Assembly (NCBI RefSeq): GCF_958450345.1
Contig: NC_088780.1
Span: 134,554,226-134,618,225 of the forward strand
Length of the DNA stretch: 64,000 nucleotides
Direction: 5' to 3'
Source of the DNA: Calliphora vicina
Taxonomy: Eukaryota; Arthropoda; Insecta; Diptera; Calliphoridae
Each line of letters starts with the position of its first letter. The first letter of the stretch is position 1. The translations under genes and the position numbers were made by a program. Shown one piece after another: positions 34,660 through 47,787 of this stretch. A model generated the notes under the pieces. It made no database searches and was not told the DNA's origin. It saw only the letters and a list, made by a program, of their open reading frames with translations.

Positions 34660-35821
34660 TATATTGGGTTTTGCTTCTTTTTATAATTAATTAAATTAAA
34701 GGTATAAATACAATTTAATAACTATTTTATAATAAGATAATAAAAAAATAAAAAATATACATGTGTTATTTAAATATACAAATTAAAAAAGCCGATAACT
34801 GAATATCACATAACTTAAAGGAATTTTTTGTTTGTTTTAATTATTATTATTATAATTATTATTAATAATTAATATAACTACTGTTTTCTTTTAATATTTA
34901 CTACAAAAAAATATATGTATGTTTGTATGTATGTATTTAATACTAAATAAAGCATTAAGCATTAATTGTAATTGTTTGGTATTCAATTAAATTATTGATA
35001 ATTATTGTAAATTATATTCAAGTCGTAGATGATGTCCGTCGTCCACCTAAAACATCCAATTATCAAATTTTCCACGACGTGTAGGTTTCCTTTTTTGATG
35101 ATTTAATTGGTACGAGTTTCATAGATCCAAATGCATGCGCCAGAAGCAGTTTTTAATATATATACATATGTATATTTTATTTTTAAAGAAAAGCAGTTAA
35201 AAATATAAATAGATAAAAATATTGTAAAAGAAAAAAAAAGAAGAATAGTTGAATAATTATTTTTTTTAAAATTGTTGTTCAGAAATTTTTTAATTTTTAT
35301 TAAATTTGTTTTTATTTGAATTACAATTTGTAACTCAATTTTTAAAAGAAAAATATATCGCTCTTTTGCTGCAACAACGTCATAACTCAAAATCCTGGTG
35401 TGCAAAACAAAATGTGCGCCGTTCTTTAGTCTTTCATACAGTTTTATCAGTTTAAAAAAAAACAATTATTTTTTGTATGAGAGTGTTTTTTCGTTGTAAA
35501 CGTCAAAATTAAAATTCATGTTTTCTCGTATATTTGACAAGTAAAAATTTGGGTTAAAAACAGATTAGAAAGATATTAATATCTAAATCAGATTTTATTT
35601 CTGAAATCGCATGATTTGTTGAAAATTTATTTTCTCGAAATGACTTTATTTGAATTATGATGTTCTTGCAGCAAATGAGCGATATGTGTATGTATATTTG
35701 TATGTACATATGTAAAATGTGGGAACCATAGATAAATAAATATAGATCGGAAACTCTCCTGTCATAAACCTAACTCAGTTGTCAGAAACCTAAGTGATGA
35801 GAATGCATTAGTATTAAATAA
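34660..35821. other. AT-rich DNA with one odd GC-richer patch
   Basis: It is nearly all A/T tracts, except about 35020-35150, which is markedly less AT-rich and contains CGTCGT/ACGACG steps. A minus-strand frame there reads KPTRRGKFDNWMF before a stop, but no acceptor with a pyrimidine tract precedes it. It is not called as a gene. Confidence 0.3.
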
Positions 35822-35975
35822 AACAAGTAAGAGCGTTATATTCGGCTGTGCCGAATCTTGTATACCCACCATCAATATGAGACAATAAAATATTTTTCTG
35901 ATATATGGCTTATATGGGGGGTAGGGTATATTATGGACCGATCCTCACAAAAGTTAATTGAAAGATTTGAATAGG
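35822..35975 (+). repeat. Dispersed TATACCC-type repeat, truncated
   Basis: AACAAGTAAGAGCGTTATAT, the hairpin TTCGGCTGTGCCGAA and TATACCCACCATCAATATG form a complete family end. The body stops within about 150 bp. Confidence 0.65.
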
Positions 35976-36076
35976 AAAAATGAGAAAAGGGAAAAAACTC
36001 CCGGGGAATTTTTATTGATAATTGGGCTGATTATGTTTAATGTGAATTGTGTTCATTTGATGTTAATCTGATTAAA

Positions 36077-37390
36077 ATGAGTGACGAGAAAAAAGTGCGT
36101 ACTAAAATTATAAAATTTTTTAAACAAAACTCCACTTGGTCCTACAAAAAGTTGGCCAAACAATCAAAGGTCTGCCGTCAAACTGATTCCAATGTTATTA
36201 AACAGTATCGGGAGAACTTGTCCGTTGATAGAAAACCTGGCTCATGAAGAAGGAATGGTCCACATGATGTTTCTAAAGCCAATAAATAGAAAGAGCTCCC
36301 AACACATCCGGTAGGAAAGCAGTCCGGTTAGCTCAGTACTTGGACTATTTCGTACGAAAAGTTAAAGCCAATGGTAGTTTAAAAACATATAAGGCTCAAA
36401 AAGTTCGTAACGGGAACTCTGCTAAAAATTTAGAGGCCAAAGACATAGCACGGAAATTGAAGTCAAATTTTATACAACAAATATTCCTGCTGAATAATGG
36501 ATGACGAAACGTATGTACATACGTATTTAGCAGCTTCCGGGTCAATATATTTATGTTGCTGATGCTGGAGAGAATGTTGTAGAAAAGTTTAGGACCCAAA
36601 AGCAGAACAGTTTCCACAAAAAGTTCTTGGCATTGCAAAAAATATGCAGTTGTGGCAAAAGAAGCCAAATACTCTACAACTACCGAAATTTACATCAAGG
36701 ATTTCACCAGTTGATTCTGCATCAAAAATTAATACAATTGATGTTTTTTGAATCCTTAAAAATAGTTCCAAAATCCCATAAAAAATAAAAAAAATAGTTT
36801 TAGTTTTTTTAAAAATTCACGATGAAAATTCATTTTAAGCTTAGCAAAACCGCACCAATATTTATTTTCTATCACTAACCATTAAAAATTTATGAGGCTT
36901 CAAAGTTATTTATTAACAAGAAAATAATAATTGGTAAAAAAAAAGTTTAGAATTTTTTGTTAGTTTGCCTTAACAAAAAATTTTTAAAGCCACATAACTT
37001 TTTGGTTGTGATAGAAAGGACATACTGGTACCGTTTTGATAAGCTTAAAATGCCTTTTTATCGAGCATGTTTAAAAAATCGAAAATTCTTGTTTTTTTTA
37101 ATGAGATTTGCGCCGTCTGTTGTGAGTTTTTGGAACTATTTTTAAGGATTTAAAAAACATCAATTGTATTAGTTTTTGATGCAGAATCGACTGGTGAAAT
37201 CAGATTTGCAATACATATATTCAACCGTTTTTGCTCTACAGAAAAATGTGCTCAAAATCCTCGTCTTTAGGTGCGTTGAAACACTACAAAGAGTAAAAAT
37301 TTTCCAAAAAAAGGACGCCATTATTTTTATTTACGCAAAAACCTTCAGAAAAATTATTATACCCGAAAAACAAATGAAGTGACCTGGTCA
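36077..37390 (+). pseudogene. Relic of an IS630-Tc1-mariner transposase, copy B, split by a foldback element
   Basis: The N-terminus is still open from an ATG at 36077: MSDEKKVRTKIIKFFKQNST, then SYKKLAKQSKVCRQT, an HTH-like start. The frame stops at 36245. Downstream pieces include LEAKD near 36435, MDDETYV at 36499-36519 (candidate first catalytic Asp), and EKFRTQKQN near 36585 in shifted frames. The remainder resumes after the foldback insert (36700-37201) with LQKNVLKILVFRCVE, ending about 37380. It matches copy A at 31720-32215, so the lineage has at least two dead copies here. Confidence 0.65.
36700..37201. mobile_element. 502-bp foldback element inside transposase relic B
   Basis: The left arm GATTTCACCAGTTGATTCTG (36700 on) pairs with the right arm ending CAGAATCGACTGGTGAAATC (37182-37201). 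The pairing continues inward through TTGATGTTTTTT and CCTTAAAAATAGTTCC, and a further palindrome lies around the centre (36830-37070). It is non-coding. Confidence 0.75.
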
Positions 37391-40340
37391 CAAACGAACT
37401 CTAATATACATACATACATACATATGTATGTTAAGATTTTTTCGATCTCAGTCCTTATAACCGTGTTCGATTGTAGTGCCTTTTCTGGGCAATTATAAGT
37501 CATTTTTAAAACTCATAATATTATTTTAAACAACCTTGCCGAATAATAAAATAGAAAAACTAGAGAAATTAAAATAAACTAGGTATTTTCATATATTTTA
37601 TGATGATTTATATCTTTTCTTTATTTAAATATATAGTATGTATATATAGAATGTAAGTATGTATCTTTTTATATGTTTGTGTATGTATGTAGTTATATAT
37701 TTATAATATTATTAACATGATTGTATTATTTATTTTTGTATGTCATGCACGATATTATTAATTGTATAAAATTTTTGAAAAAAGGAATGTTTTTTTATCT
37801 AGATTTTGTTTATGTACTTTTAAAGGGATTTTTTAAAAATCCTATATTGGGACATGCAAACAATAATTAATATATTTTATTTTGTTTTATTTGATTTATT
37901 ATTGTAGTTGTGTTTATCAAACAAAGTAATCAACATAATAAACATAGAGGGAAGAACAAACTTTAGTTAACTTACACACATTTATAATAAACAAATAAAA
38001 ATCATATTTATATTAAAAAAAAATAAAGTAAAATTACATTAAGCACAAGAACAACATGTTATTTTAGTTAAAAACAACAAAAATTACACAATAAAACTAA
38101 TATGTATATTAAAAACTAAAAACAATAAAGTATATTTTATATTTGCATGTATGTGGAAATTGGTTATGGTTGGTATTTATGTTTACAATAGTGTTAAATT
38201 AATATTAAATTAAAATAATAAAATAATAGAGAAGTATGTATAGTTTTTAATATTATATAAAAGACTTTAAACGTCAAAAAGTAAAGAATTCAAGTTGACA
38301 AGAAGTTTTTGTTGGTGTAAAAGTAGTTTGTGTTCAACGAAACATAGCTGAATCCGAAGAATTCGAATAATATTTTGGGGCTTAGCTTTCCAGTAAAAAC
38401 TCGCTATTTATCGAATACCTACATTATAATTTTATATACATTTTATTGGATTTATAATAAGGGAAACCCCACAAAAAAAATTAACTTTCGAATAAGTATT
38501 TGCTCGAATACGAATGTATGAATTAGCCCTCTGACCAATATGTATTCTATCACCCGTAGATATTGATATGAATTAATTTCAACAAATATATATCGGTCTT
38601 AAAATACCCAGCAGATAAGTTTACCTAAACATAATTTAAAATGAATATATACGGGTAAAAATTACCCAATATTAATATTCCATAAGTAACTAAGCGATGA
38701 TAGATATCTATTTGTTGAAATTACGAGCACAAATAAAGTATTTATTTTCAAAAGTATTTCAAAATTCTGAATATTTTAAAAACTGTTTTTGAGCCGATCT
38801 GATTTTTGTTTGAAATGGAATGTTAGAATAAATATAATATGTAGTTACAAACAGATTACTTTATAGATATCTTATTTTGTATTTCTGACTACAAAAAGTA
38901 TATTTTGGCAGCACTATTGCTGTTTTGTGAGGCTTTACATGAGTGTGTAATTAACAGAAAACCGAGGCTGATCAATTTAATCGATCGATTCAATTTAAGA
39001 TTTTTAGCTTTTAATTTCATATTAACTTACTGCCTGTGAAACAGGCCCTTAATAAAAAACATTATAGAAGGCTACATTTCGTAGTGCCGAATCATGACTA
39101 TCCATAGGAATTATTAGATTTCAACAATATTCTTAATAATGAACTAATTACAAATAATGAACGAAATTTAAATTGATTGAGTTTTTAAATTAAATTTTAA
39201 ACAATTCCCAAACCGAAACTAATAATTACATCACATCCATTTTCGTTTTCAAAATCTATTTCCATCACATACCTGAATATTTAGTGCAACGTCAGACAAA
39301 AATAGAGCGCTTTCTGTGTTACATTTTTCTGATAACAATGATTGTCAATTCAGCATAAAATGTATCAACCGGAATTATTTTTCATCAGAAAGAACATAGC
39401 AGACCTATTACAACAACAACTAACATAAAAATAAGAAATTAAATTCTTGGAATTTACGTCGATAAAAGTAAAAACTATCAGTTAAGTTAAATTTTGGAAG
39501 AACCCCTGAATTCAGTATATAATTAATCTCCAGAAAAAATTTAGATATATTTATAACTTGCAGAAGCTATTTTTTTAAAACAGATGTTTAAACGCATGCG
39601 TCATAAAAATACTGGCCGAGGATCTCGTCTTTAAAACGTACTAAGACGTTCTTATAAATCCTATTAGAGATGTTAAAAATTCTTTAAAATAAATATAAAA
39701 AGTACATGCGACATAAAAATACTGGCCACAACCAAAAAAAAAATGCATTTAAATAACTGCAGAGTTAAAAACCTATTACTTCAGTCTCTTTAAATATTAA
39801 CAACTAAGAATTCAATCAAAAAAATATTTATCAAACTACTTTACACCATAAAACCTCTTGTAATATTGACTTCTAATAATTAGTATGAATTTATGTAAAA
39901 ATAAAAAAACTAAATAGTATATGTATAAAAAAAATACTTAAAACATGTTAGAGGTTTTTACACATTTTTTGTTTTGGAAAGAAGAGGGTGGGCGCGCTCA
40001 CGGTAATAATCATGAAGCCTATTTTTAAACAATATAGTACATGGAAAATAAAAACACAACAAGGTTATATTTAAAACAGACTTTTTGTTTGGGTAATCAT
40101 CATGTAGTAGTAAATAGGTATGAATAAATGTTAAAACTACACTGGCTGGCTTTCACTTTACATGGGAAATAATTAGAAAATAACGCACACACACATAATA
40201 TAAAATGCTAAAAAAAGAAATCAAAATAAAAACTATCAAATAAAATACTTATACTAAACATAATTTTTCTAAGCACATAAAAATAGAAAAAAATATTTAA
40301 GTGTTTTGTTTTTCTCAGTTTTTAGTTTTTGATTATTTTT
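37391..40340. other. AT-rich DNA; right part is probably the cindr 3' UTR
   Basis: It contains a (CATA)n microsatellite at about 37407-37430, a lone CCCAGCAGA end near 38608, and a CATGCGwCATAAAAATACTGGCC-type motif repeated near 39593 and 39704. The segment just below 40340 is the 3' flank of the minus-strand cindr exon. Its poly(A) site could not be fixed. Confidence 0.4.
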
Positions 40341-42882
40341 TTAAACTTGCGTAACGCACTGTGCATATTTATCCAATTCAGCGCGTAAGACTTTGTTGCG
40401 ATCCGTTTCTTCCCGCAAAGTGCGTACAAGTTCATCGATTGTACGCTGTTGAGCATGGACCAATAATTCCAATTTGTCCACTCGCGATTCCAATTCAGCA
40501 ATTTTGGGTGGCCCACCTGTGGTAGCAGCGCCACCATTATTAAGCAGATGATTGCTACTAGAACTATTTAGATTGGTAGATTTGGCAACTGTGGATTGTG
40601 TAGTACTCGAGCTATTGTGTGTATTACTGCTGGAGCCTTCAGCTGGTGAGGCAGAATTGGTGGTGGTAGAAGTGTTGGCCGCTGTAGTGCTTGACTTTAG
40701 TATGTTACGTGTGGCATTCATTGAGGGAGAAGCACTGCGATTACGTATCGACAGACTGTTGGGTCGAGCTCTGACATCGTCCACCACATGGCCAGAGGCG
40801 TTGCTATTAAGGGAGGTATTATTCGAAGCCGCCAACACATCATTGGCAATTTTAGCACTTAAACTTTTAGTCATGGCTTCTGTTAGGGTTTTAGCTGTTG
40901 TATTATTGCTACTGCTGCTACTGTTACTAGTACTACTGCTACTTTCCACTATCATTGATTGTTGCATAATGCTGGTGGATGAAACAGACGATGATTGCAC
41001 TTTTGTCGAGCTGGTCGAGGAAGAGGAGGTGGTGGAATTTGTGGCTTGCATTGAACTGGTCACTTGTGAGCTGGCATTATTTGTGATTTTTACATCCTCG
41101 GCAAACAATTTCGAACTTCTGTCGGTCATCGCTGTTGTGCCTGCCGCCCCAGCACCATCGCCCACACTGGGTGATGTTTTCTTCTTAACCTGTGATGCTT
41201 TCAACTCTTCCATCCAGGGTGCCTTCTTCTTTTCCCATTCTCTTGGTTTTGGTTTGGCTAATTGCTCCTCACCCGTTGAATTATCATCGGATTTCAATTG
41301 ATCATCACCACTTTGAGTCGTATCACTGCCATTGCCATTGCCATTGACATACAGAGAATTGTTATTACTTTCACCGATTGCATTTATAGCCGCCGAAGGT
41401 GGTCTACGTTTTGGCGCTTTAACGCGTCCTGCGCGCATATCTGGTAATATTGAACCGCGTTCAACGCGATCAAAATCTGTATCTTCAACGGCAATGGTGG
41501 CGGCCCTTCTCATTACCACACCTCCGGTACCACTTCCCGAATCGCTCGCATAGCTGGGCGATAACTTACTGCTGCCTACACCATCGGCGTAGTCGTGTGA
41601 TGCTGCGGTGGTTAATTTGCTTTCGACACTTTTGACTTTTTGTTTAATCCCCGATAAGATGTTGCCTGGAAGATGAAGAAAAAAATACATGTTATTAAAT
41701 ATTTTAGGTTATGGTGCAAATAATACATTAATAGATATTTTTACTTGTCAATTAAACCGTGTTTAACTGTTGAACTCTGACATTTTCAAATTAATATAAT
41801 TTTTGTATGAAAACTGTAGTATATCGTCTAAATGGGACTAAATCTTAAAATATTGTTTAACTGATGTTTAAACCGTCAACATATAAATATATAATGGTTT
41901 TTGACTGGACGATTAGCGATTAAATAGATTTATCTTTGAATGTTGTTTTCGAGTTATCGATTATTTCGTTTTCATTGTTTTGATAATAAATTATGAAAAA
42001 TTATCTGAGGTTGTGTATAACAATACTGTATAGTTTAAACAAGAACTCAAAAACAACAGTGTCAAAAGACCATTTGATTAAAATGAAATGTTCGAGCAAT
42101 ACTTAAAAAATTAAAATCGTTTAATATAACTTTAAATTTGTTTCTAACGGATTATAATCCGTAAAAACAATTAAATTCACTAGCCAAGAACTTGCCACAA
42201 ATACTTTTTGTTTTCTTTATTAACAAAACTCACATTCTAATTACAAACGGAAACACTGAATTAAATAGGAATTAACTAAATTACTCACCTGTTATGCTGG
42301 TCACTGTGGTGGTTTTTTTAACAGGCACTGTTGGCTTTTTATTAAGTACTGGTGGCGGTGTCGTCTTCGTTTTCTCATCCATATTTTCCATGCTTTTGCG
42401 TAACTCACTGGATGAGGAGGAAGTGGCTGTTATTAAGGTCGAGGTAGTTGATGTGGTGGTGTTGTTGTTGTTACTACTAATCGACGATGTAATCGTTTTA
42501 CTCTCCTGTTGCTGTTGTTGCATTTGCAATTGTTGTTTCTTAAGGGCCAAACGAGCTGCAACATCGGAGGCATTTGTTAGATCTAGATTTTTATTTTCCA
42601 AAGATTTACGCTGGGCGGCTACATTGCCCGTAGGCAAGCCAGTCTCCGATAGAATATCGTTCAAAGAATCCCGAGAACCGAAACTATCTTTACGATTGGA
42701 ACTTTGGGTGGATGAAGAGCTACCGGATTTTTTAATCAACGATTTGACATTGGTCGATGTTGAACCGGTTGTAGATAAATTATTGGTGGTTGTGGTATTG
42801 GTTGTATTTGATAATTTGGCAGTTGTTCTATGGGATTGTTGAGGTTGTGATTGTTGCTGTTGCAGATCATTCAATGGCGAAA
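40341..42882 (-). CDS. cindr: C-terminal exons of a CD2AP/CIN85-family adaptor (partial)
   Basis: Two minus-strand exons are 42882-42289 and 41665-40341, joined by a 623-bp intron with donor GTGAGT and acceptor CTTCCAG. The phases match (G|GC). The stop TAA is at 40343-40341. About 638 C-terminal residues are present. Exon 42289-42882 has poly-Gln/Ser/Thr tracts and a Pro-rich piece (TTPPPVLNKKPTVPVKK). The last exon contains FDRVERG...RVKAPKRRPPS (41477-41394), which resembles the capping-protein-interaction motif of CD2AP/CIN85, a PWMEELK block near 41216, long Ser/Thr/Asn tracts, and a C-terminal coiled coil (about 40514-40344, AELESRVDKLELLVHAQ). The family links receptors and adhesion complexes to actin through SH3 domains. 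None is visible here; they should lie upstream, beyond 42882. The name rests on motif resemblance. Confidence 0.75.
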
Positions 42883-45454
42883 CTGTAAAATTTACACAAA
42901 CACAATGCGATATTAGTGAAATTAATTATTAAGTAAAACTAAAATTTAACAAACTTTGTTTTTTAGAAGCATTTAATTGGTTTTATTTGTAAAAATTTCT
43001 TGGTTTCTTTTAGTTTTTCTTAATTATGGTGGTTGGTTGGGTATTATTTATTAGTAAAAGCAGGCAATATATTTATTATTACATATATTATTTGGAACAG
43101 AGGGATTGTAAATCATAACAGCAGCTAATATAAACTATTTATTATTTTAAATAATTTAACAATTTTTAACGATAAAACAGAATACAAACAAAATACTTTT
43201 CAACACAAACAAAACTAAAAGCCATTGCGTTTGCTGTGGTGCGCTATCAATAATTTCTAATCTCCCTGCATAATTTTACTTGATTATTAATATTTTTTAT
43301 CAAAACACAACAAATAAACTTTTTTAGTTAGTTCTTTTTTTTATAGATATTGAATTTTTAACGAATAAAAAAAAAACTCTAAAAATGTAATATTTGGCTT
43401 TATGAACTCATTGTCTGTATTCGAGTGATTTAATTCTATGAATCACTCAGTTAAATTGTTTTTTTTTTTATTGCTTGCTTTTTATTTTATATAGTTTGAA
43501 CAGGTTTAAGATTCAAACATTTATACAAGTACTTTAAAATGATGTTCGATGAAAGTCATGAAATGAGAAAAATTTAAAAACAAACCCCTTTATAATCATC
43601 TACTTGAAAACTTCAATAACTTAAGTATTCAATGTTCTTTTTAAGATGAAAATAACTCAAATTTAAATGTAAAAAAATATGTGAACAAAATTGTATGAAA
43701 TTTCATATAAAGTATTTGTTGAATGTGCGTCTGGAAATTAAACAATATTTGTTTTGGAATATTCTTAATAAAAAAATAGCCCTGAAAGGGTAATAAAATA
43801 AATATGGTATTAATATACAATGTAGTTTAAACATAAAATAATGTTTAAAACATGTTTTGTGAATATTTGAATATAAATGCCAACTAAGTGCTACTCTATG
43901 ACATCACAATTCGGCGTCACACAGTAGCAAATTTGTCACCGGTTTTTATATTACAGTTCATATTAATAACTGTGTGTAATTTTTTGAGTGATGGAAATAT
44001 ATCCATATACAGACACCACTACGTGATAAAAGACAAAAAAAAAAGAAACGTGTCTCCCAGTTTTGCCCAAAGTCATGCACTTTTTTTTAAGGGCCCCTAA
44101 AGATTTGGCACCTAGGTGTCATTTTTGCAAATATGTGATCATTTTCTCCGGCTCATATCTTGTAAACAGTTCGGAATTTTGATTTACTCAAATCTTGTAG
44201 CCCTTGTCATAAAGAACAAAAAGTGTGAACATATAAAATCAAAAAAACTTCATCTTCAAGATCAAAGTCGCAAAAAACTTTAAAAAATTCGAAATAAATT
44301 TTAAAGCTGCCTAAAAGTGTGCTTTATTTTATAATAATTTAATAGTTTATGGCCCAAAACACATAATTCCTTTAGTTTTTTCTACTAACTTATATTGACG
44401 TACCTAAACGGTGTTAAGAATCATTCCTAGAGTAATCTAATATTTCTGTTGAGAAGGCTAATATTCTGAAAGGTTTATAAAATTCTTCTTAAATGTTTGA
44501 CATTTGATTTCAAATCATTCTCAATTTTAAACAGCATAAATATTTTCCAAAACATGTACATTTTGTTGTTGCATTTCATATTCCAGTAGACTGAGTCACG
44601 TAATGGTCGGTGAAATTTTTGTTGCTCTGTGTAATTAGTTCATATTTTACATGATCGTGAGCTAAAAACTTGAATTACTAGTTTCACTATTTTTTCTATT
44701 TTAACTTTTTTAAATTCTACTAGTAAAATTCAAGTAACTACATGCATATTTAATTTTAATTAAATGGCCTAATGAAGAGAACAAAATTTGAGATCTACAA
44801 ATAAATAATAAGAGATCTTAATAAATACATACATATACTTTTATTGATCGTAACTAAAATCAATATTAAAATTTTCTATGGATATTATTTGTTATTTTTA
44901 TGTAATAGAATTTAAACACTATTTTCACTTTTCATTTATGACATGACATTTCTTTAGTTGCAGTACTTTTTCTTTCACTCTATGACCATTTTTATTAAAT
45001 GTATAAAGGTGTTTTTAACGATTGTTTGTTTATTATTTTTGTTATTGTTTTATTTGTATATTAGGTCATAATTGACATTTGGTTTTATTGTCGTTTTTCT
45101 ATTTTGTATTTTTAGTACATATTGTAGTATTTACAAACAATTGTTTGATTATCTGGTCACGTATTTTGAAGAAAAAAAAATCAAGAGTTAAAATATGTAA
45201 GTGTAATAATGAAATATTCGAATAATCGTTAACAATGTAAGAGATTTTTAATGTTGGTTTCGGGTATACTTAGCAATCATTCATGTTTGATATCAAATAG
45301 ATAATGCCACTTTCTCAACAATATATGTTGTTGTGAAATAACTTTATTCTTAAATTGTTTCAAACCTTATTCCCCAGTAGTATTTCTAATGTGGATTGTA
45401 ATTTGAAAATAAAATGTTTCAGTATAAAATTTGATTACAAATTGAGAAAATTTT
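42883..45454 (-). other. Start of a very long cindr intron, no exon seen
   Basis: It follows the acceptor at 42885-42883 (minus sense). It is AT-rich with long T and A tracts, and no exon, RNA gene or definable repeat end was recognised. Frames of 60-75 codons are chance. Confidence 0.5.
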
Positions 45455-46040
45455 TTATACTCTTCAAGGCAAGGGTATAGTTGTATGTTGGACCTACAAT
45501 GGGTAAAAATCGGGTAAATTTTTTTTAACCCGAATTTTTTTTTATCGTAAATTTTTTTTAGAAAAAACTTTTTTAAAAAAAATTAAAAAAATTGGAAAAA
45601 ACTTAAAAAAAAAAATTTTTTAAAACAATTTAAAAAATTTAATTTTGTTTAAAGAAAAAAAATTGGACCTACAATGGGTCAAAATCGGGAAAAAAAATTT
45701 TAACCCGAATTTTTTTGTCGTAAATTTTTTTTAGAAACAAAAATTTTTTTTAAAAAATTGGAAAAAACTTTTTTTAAAAAAAATTTAAAAAAAAAAATTA
45801 ATTTTGATTAAAGAAAAATATTTAAAAGTTGGACCTACAATGGGTCAAAATCGGGAAAAAAATGTTTAACCCGAATTTTTTTTGTTATTAATTCTTTTTA
45901 GAAATTTTTTTTTTTAAAAATTTAATTCACACTCTACCCTTCAACCCCTCGCCCACAAACTTCGTCTGTCTGCCTATCAATTTCTGCATTGTAAAAGGGG
46001 ACTAAGATTCGGCACAGCCGAATATAGCTCTCTTAATTGT
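45455..46040 (-). repeat. Dispersed TATACCC-type repeat with internal tandem triplication
   Basis: It starts ATACTCTTCAAGGCAAGGGT and ends GATTCGGCACAGCCGAATAT plus CTCTTA, the inverted family hairpin end. A unit of about 170 bp containing TTGGACCTACAATGGGT, AATCGGG and TTTAACCCGAATTTTTTT occurs three times, starting near 45490, 45663 and 45830. Confidence 0.7.
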
Positions 46041-46214
46041 GTTTTTTTTTCAAATCAACCTCTAATTGAGTTCAAATATGAAATTTAAACCATGTTTAGG
46101 TTTGAGAAAATTATGTTTGTTGGATAAATTCAAATCTAATTTTTAGTTTGAGTATCAATTTTAGCAACCTGGTTTAAGAAACCTTTGAGAATAAGATTTG
46201 ATATAAAATTGATA

Positions 46215-46915
46215 TATGGTCGGTCAAGCCCGACCATATAATACCCTACACTAAGTAAAAGAGCAAAAACATTTTTCTTTTAAAATTTCAATATTTTATA
46301 TTTTTGAGTGATTTTCGGGGCTATGACCAATTATGGACCGATCACCATGAAATTAGGTCGTGTGATTTATGTCTATATTAAAGTTAAGTATGTTGAATTT
46401 TGTGTGTGTACCAACATTTTTAAGCGATTTATGCACGTTAAAGTGATTTTCGGAAGCGGGTTTATATGGGAGCTATGACTAATTATGGACCGATCGTAAC
46501 AAAATTTGGTGACATGAATTTTGTGTATATAAAACTTATTTGGAGCGGAATTTGTGGAGATACATATATAAATTAAACATTTATGACCGATAAAGTCCAA
46601 TTTCGGGAGGATATTTGTATGGGGGCTAGGTGAAATAGTGGACCGATTTCAGCCAGTTTCAATAGGCTTGGTCCTTGAGCCAAATTTCATCGAAATATCT
46701 TCAAAATTGAGACCTGTACTCTGCGCACAAGGTTTACATGGACAGCCAGCCAGCCAGCCGACCAGACCAGACGGACATCGTTTAATCGACTCAGAAAGTG
46801 ATTCTAAGTCGATCGGTATACTTTAAGGTGGGTGTTAGACTAATATTTTTGGGCGTTACAAACATCTGCACAAACGCATTATACCCTCCCCACTATGGTG
46901 GTGTAGGGTATAACT
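46215..46915 (+). repeat. Dispersed fly repeat, TATAATACCC/GGGTATAA ends
   Basis: It starts near ATATAATACCCTACACTAAG and ends CACTATGGTGGTGTAGGGTA. It contains ACGGACATCGTTTAATCGAC near 46780, a block shared with 20100-20140 and 50790-50815. It is preceded by the small palindrome GGTCGGTCAAGCCCGACC (about 46199-46216). It represents a second subfamily of the same repeat type. Confidence 0.6.
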
Positions 46916-47084
46916 ATGTCCAGGTTTGAGGAACCTTTGAGTAGTAAGTTCGTTGCGAAACTTTGTGTTAGGGTTAATTCAAATCTAAAATGTGAAATGT
47001 CTATAATACGAATTGTAGCTGAGAGACCTTGAAAGACAATTTTGTATGTCTGAAATGCCGCTTAAACGCTATAAAAAAATTTTT

Positions 47085-47400
47085 TTGCACCGAATCAATA
47101 CATGCGATGGAAAATGGATCCAGACGAATCTACACCAAAGCCAAATATTCATGGCGCTAAGGTAATGGGACCAAAAGGTTCCTATCTATTATGAGCAGCT
47201 GAAATCTGGCCAGACCATCACAGGGAACCTTCGCCGAACGCAACAGATTCGTTTGAAGCGAGCATTGGCCGTAAAATGCCCAGAATTTGTGGCCAGACAT
47301 ACATAAAACCAAAATATTCCATCATAACAAAGCTAGGCCACATGTTGCAATATCTGTTAAAAAGTATTTAGAATGAAGTGGCCTTATAGTCCAAACCTTG
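47085..47400 (+). pseudogene. mariner (DD34D-type) transposase relic
   Basis: Pieces in shifting frames read ESTPKPNIHGAKVM, then YYEQLKSGQTITGNLRRTQQ and ALAVKCPEF, KARPHVAISVKKYLE, and finally YSPNLAP near 47390. These match the order of mariner blocks (PKPN...KVM, YELL/EQLK, DNARPHVA, YSPDLAP). The catalytic Asp positions are altered or lost, and there are several stops. No TIRs were found. Confidence 0.7.
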
Positions 47401-47787
47401 CCCCTTTGAAGTCAATTATGAAATTTAAACCTATGTTTTGTTTTGAGAAACCTTTCAGAATTATGTGAAATTCAAACCTTTATTTAGGGTTGGCAAACCT
47501 TTGAGAATTGTATTTGATATCAAATGAAAATAATAACATTTTTCATATGCCTGAGCTTTACAAATATTAAACTTGATCAACAACTTTGGCTGACTGCTGC
47601 GGATAACACTTTCTTTGAAACGAATAACCGATTAACTGATTTTTCATTCTCTGCAACACCGAATTCCATTTCCCCTCTTCTCATCTTTCAATGCTTTTAC
47701 ATCATATTTTGTTTGGATTTTTGTATTTGTTTGTATTTTATTGTATAAAACATTACATCTTTTTACCGGTTTTTATAATATTTTTTT

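Noticed and set aside
40552..41301. 249-codon plus-strand frame rich in Leu/Val
   Set aside because: It is the antisense shadow of the Ser/Thr-rich cindr terminal exon, which has matching splice phases and family motifs.
42294..42842. 182-codon plus-strand frame
   Set aside because: Antisense shadow of the upstream cindr exon; its Val/Leu richness mirrors the Asn/Thr/Gln tracts.
45490..45930. CRISPR-like array (regular repeats with spacers)
   Set aside because: Units are about 170 bp, AT-rich and homologous throughout; this is a tandem duplication within a eukaryotic repeat, not repeats with unique spacers.
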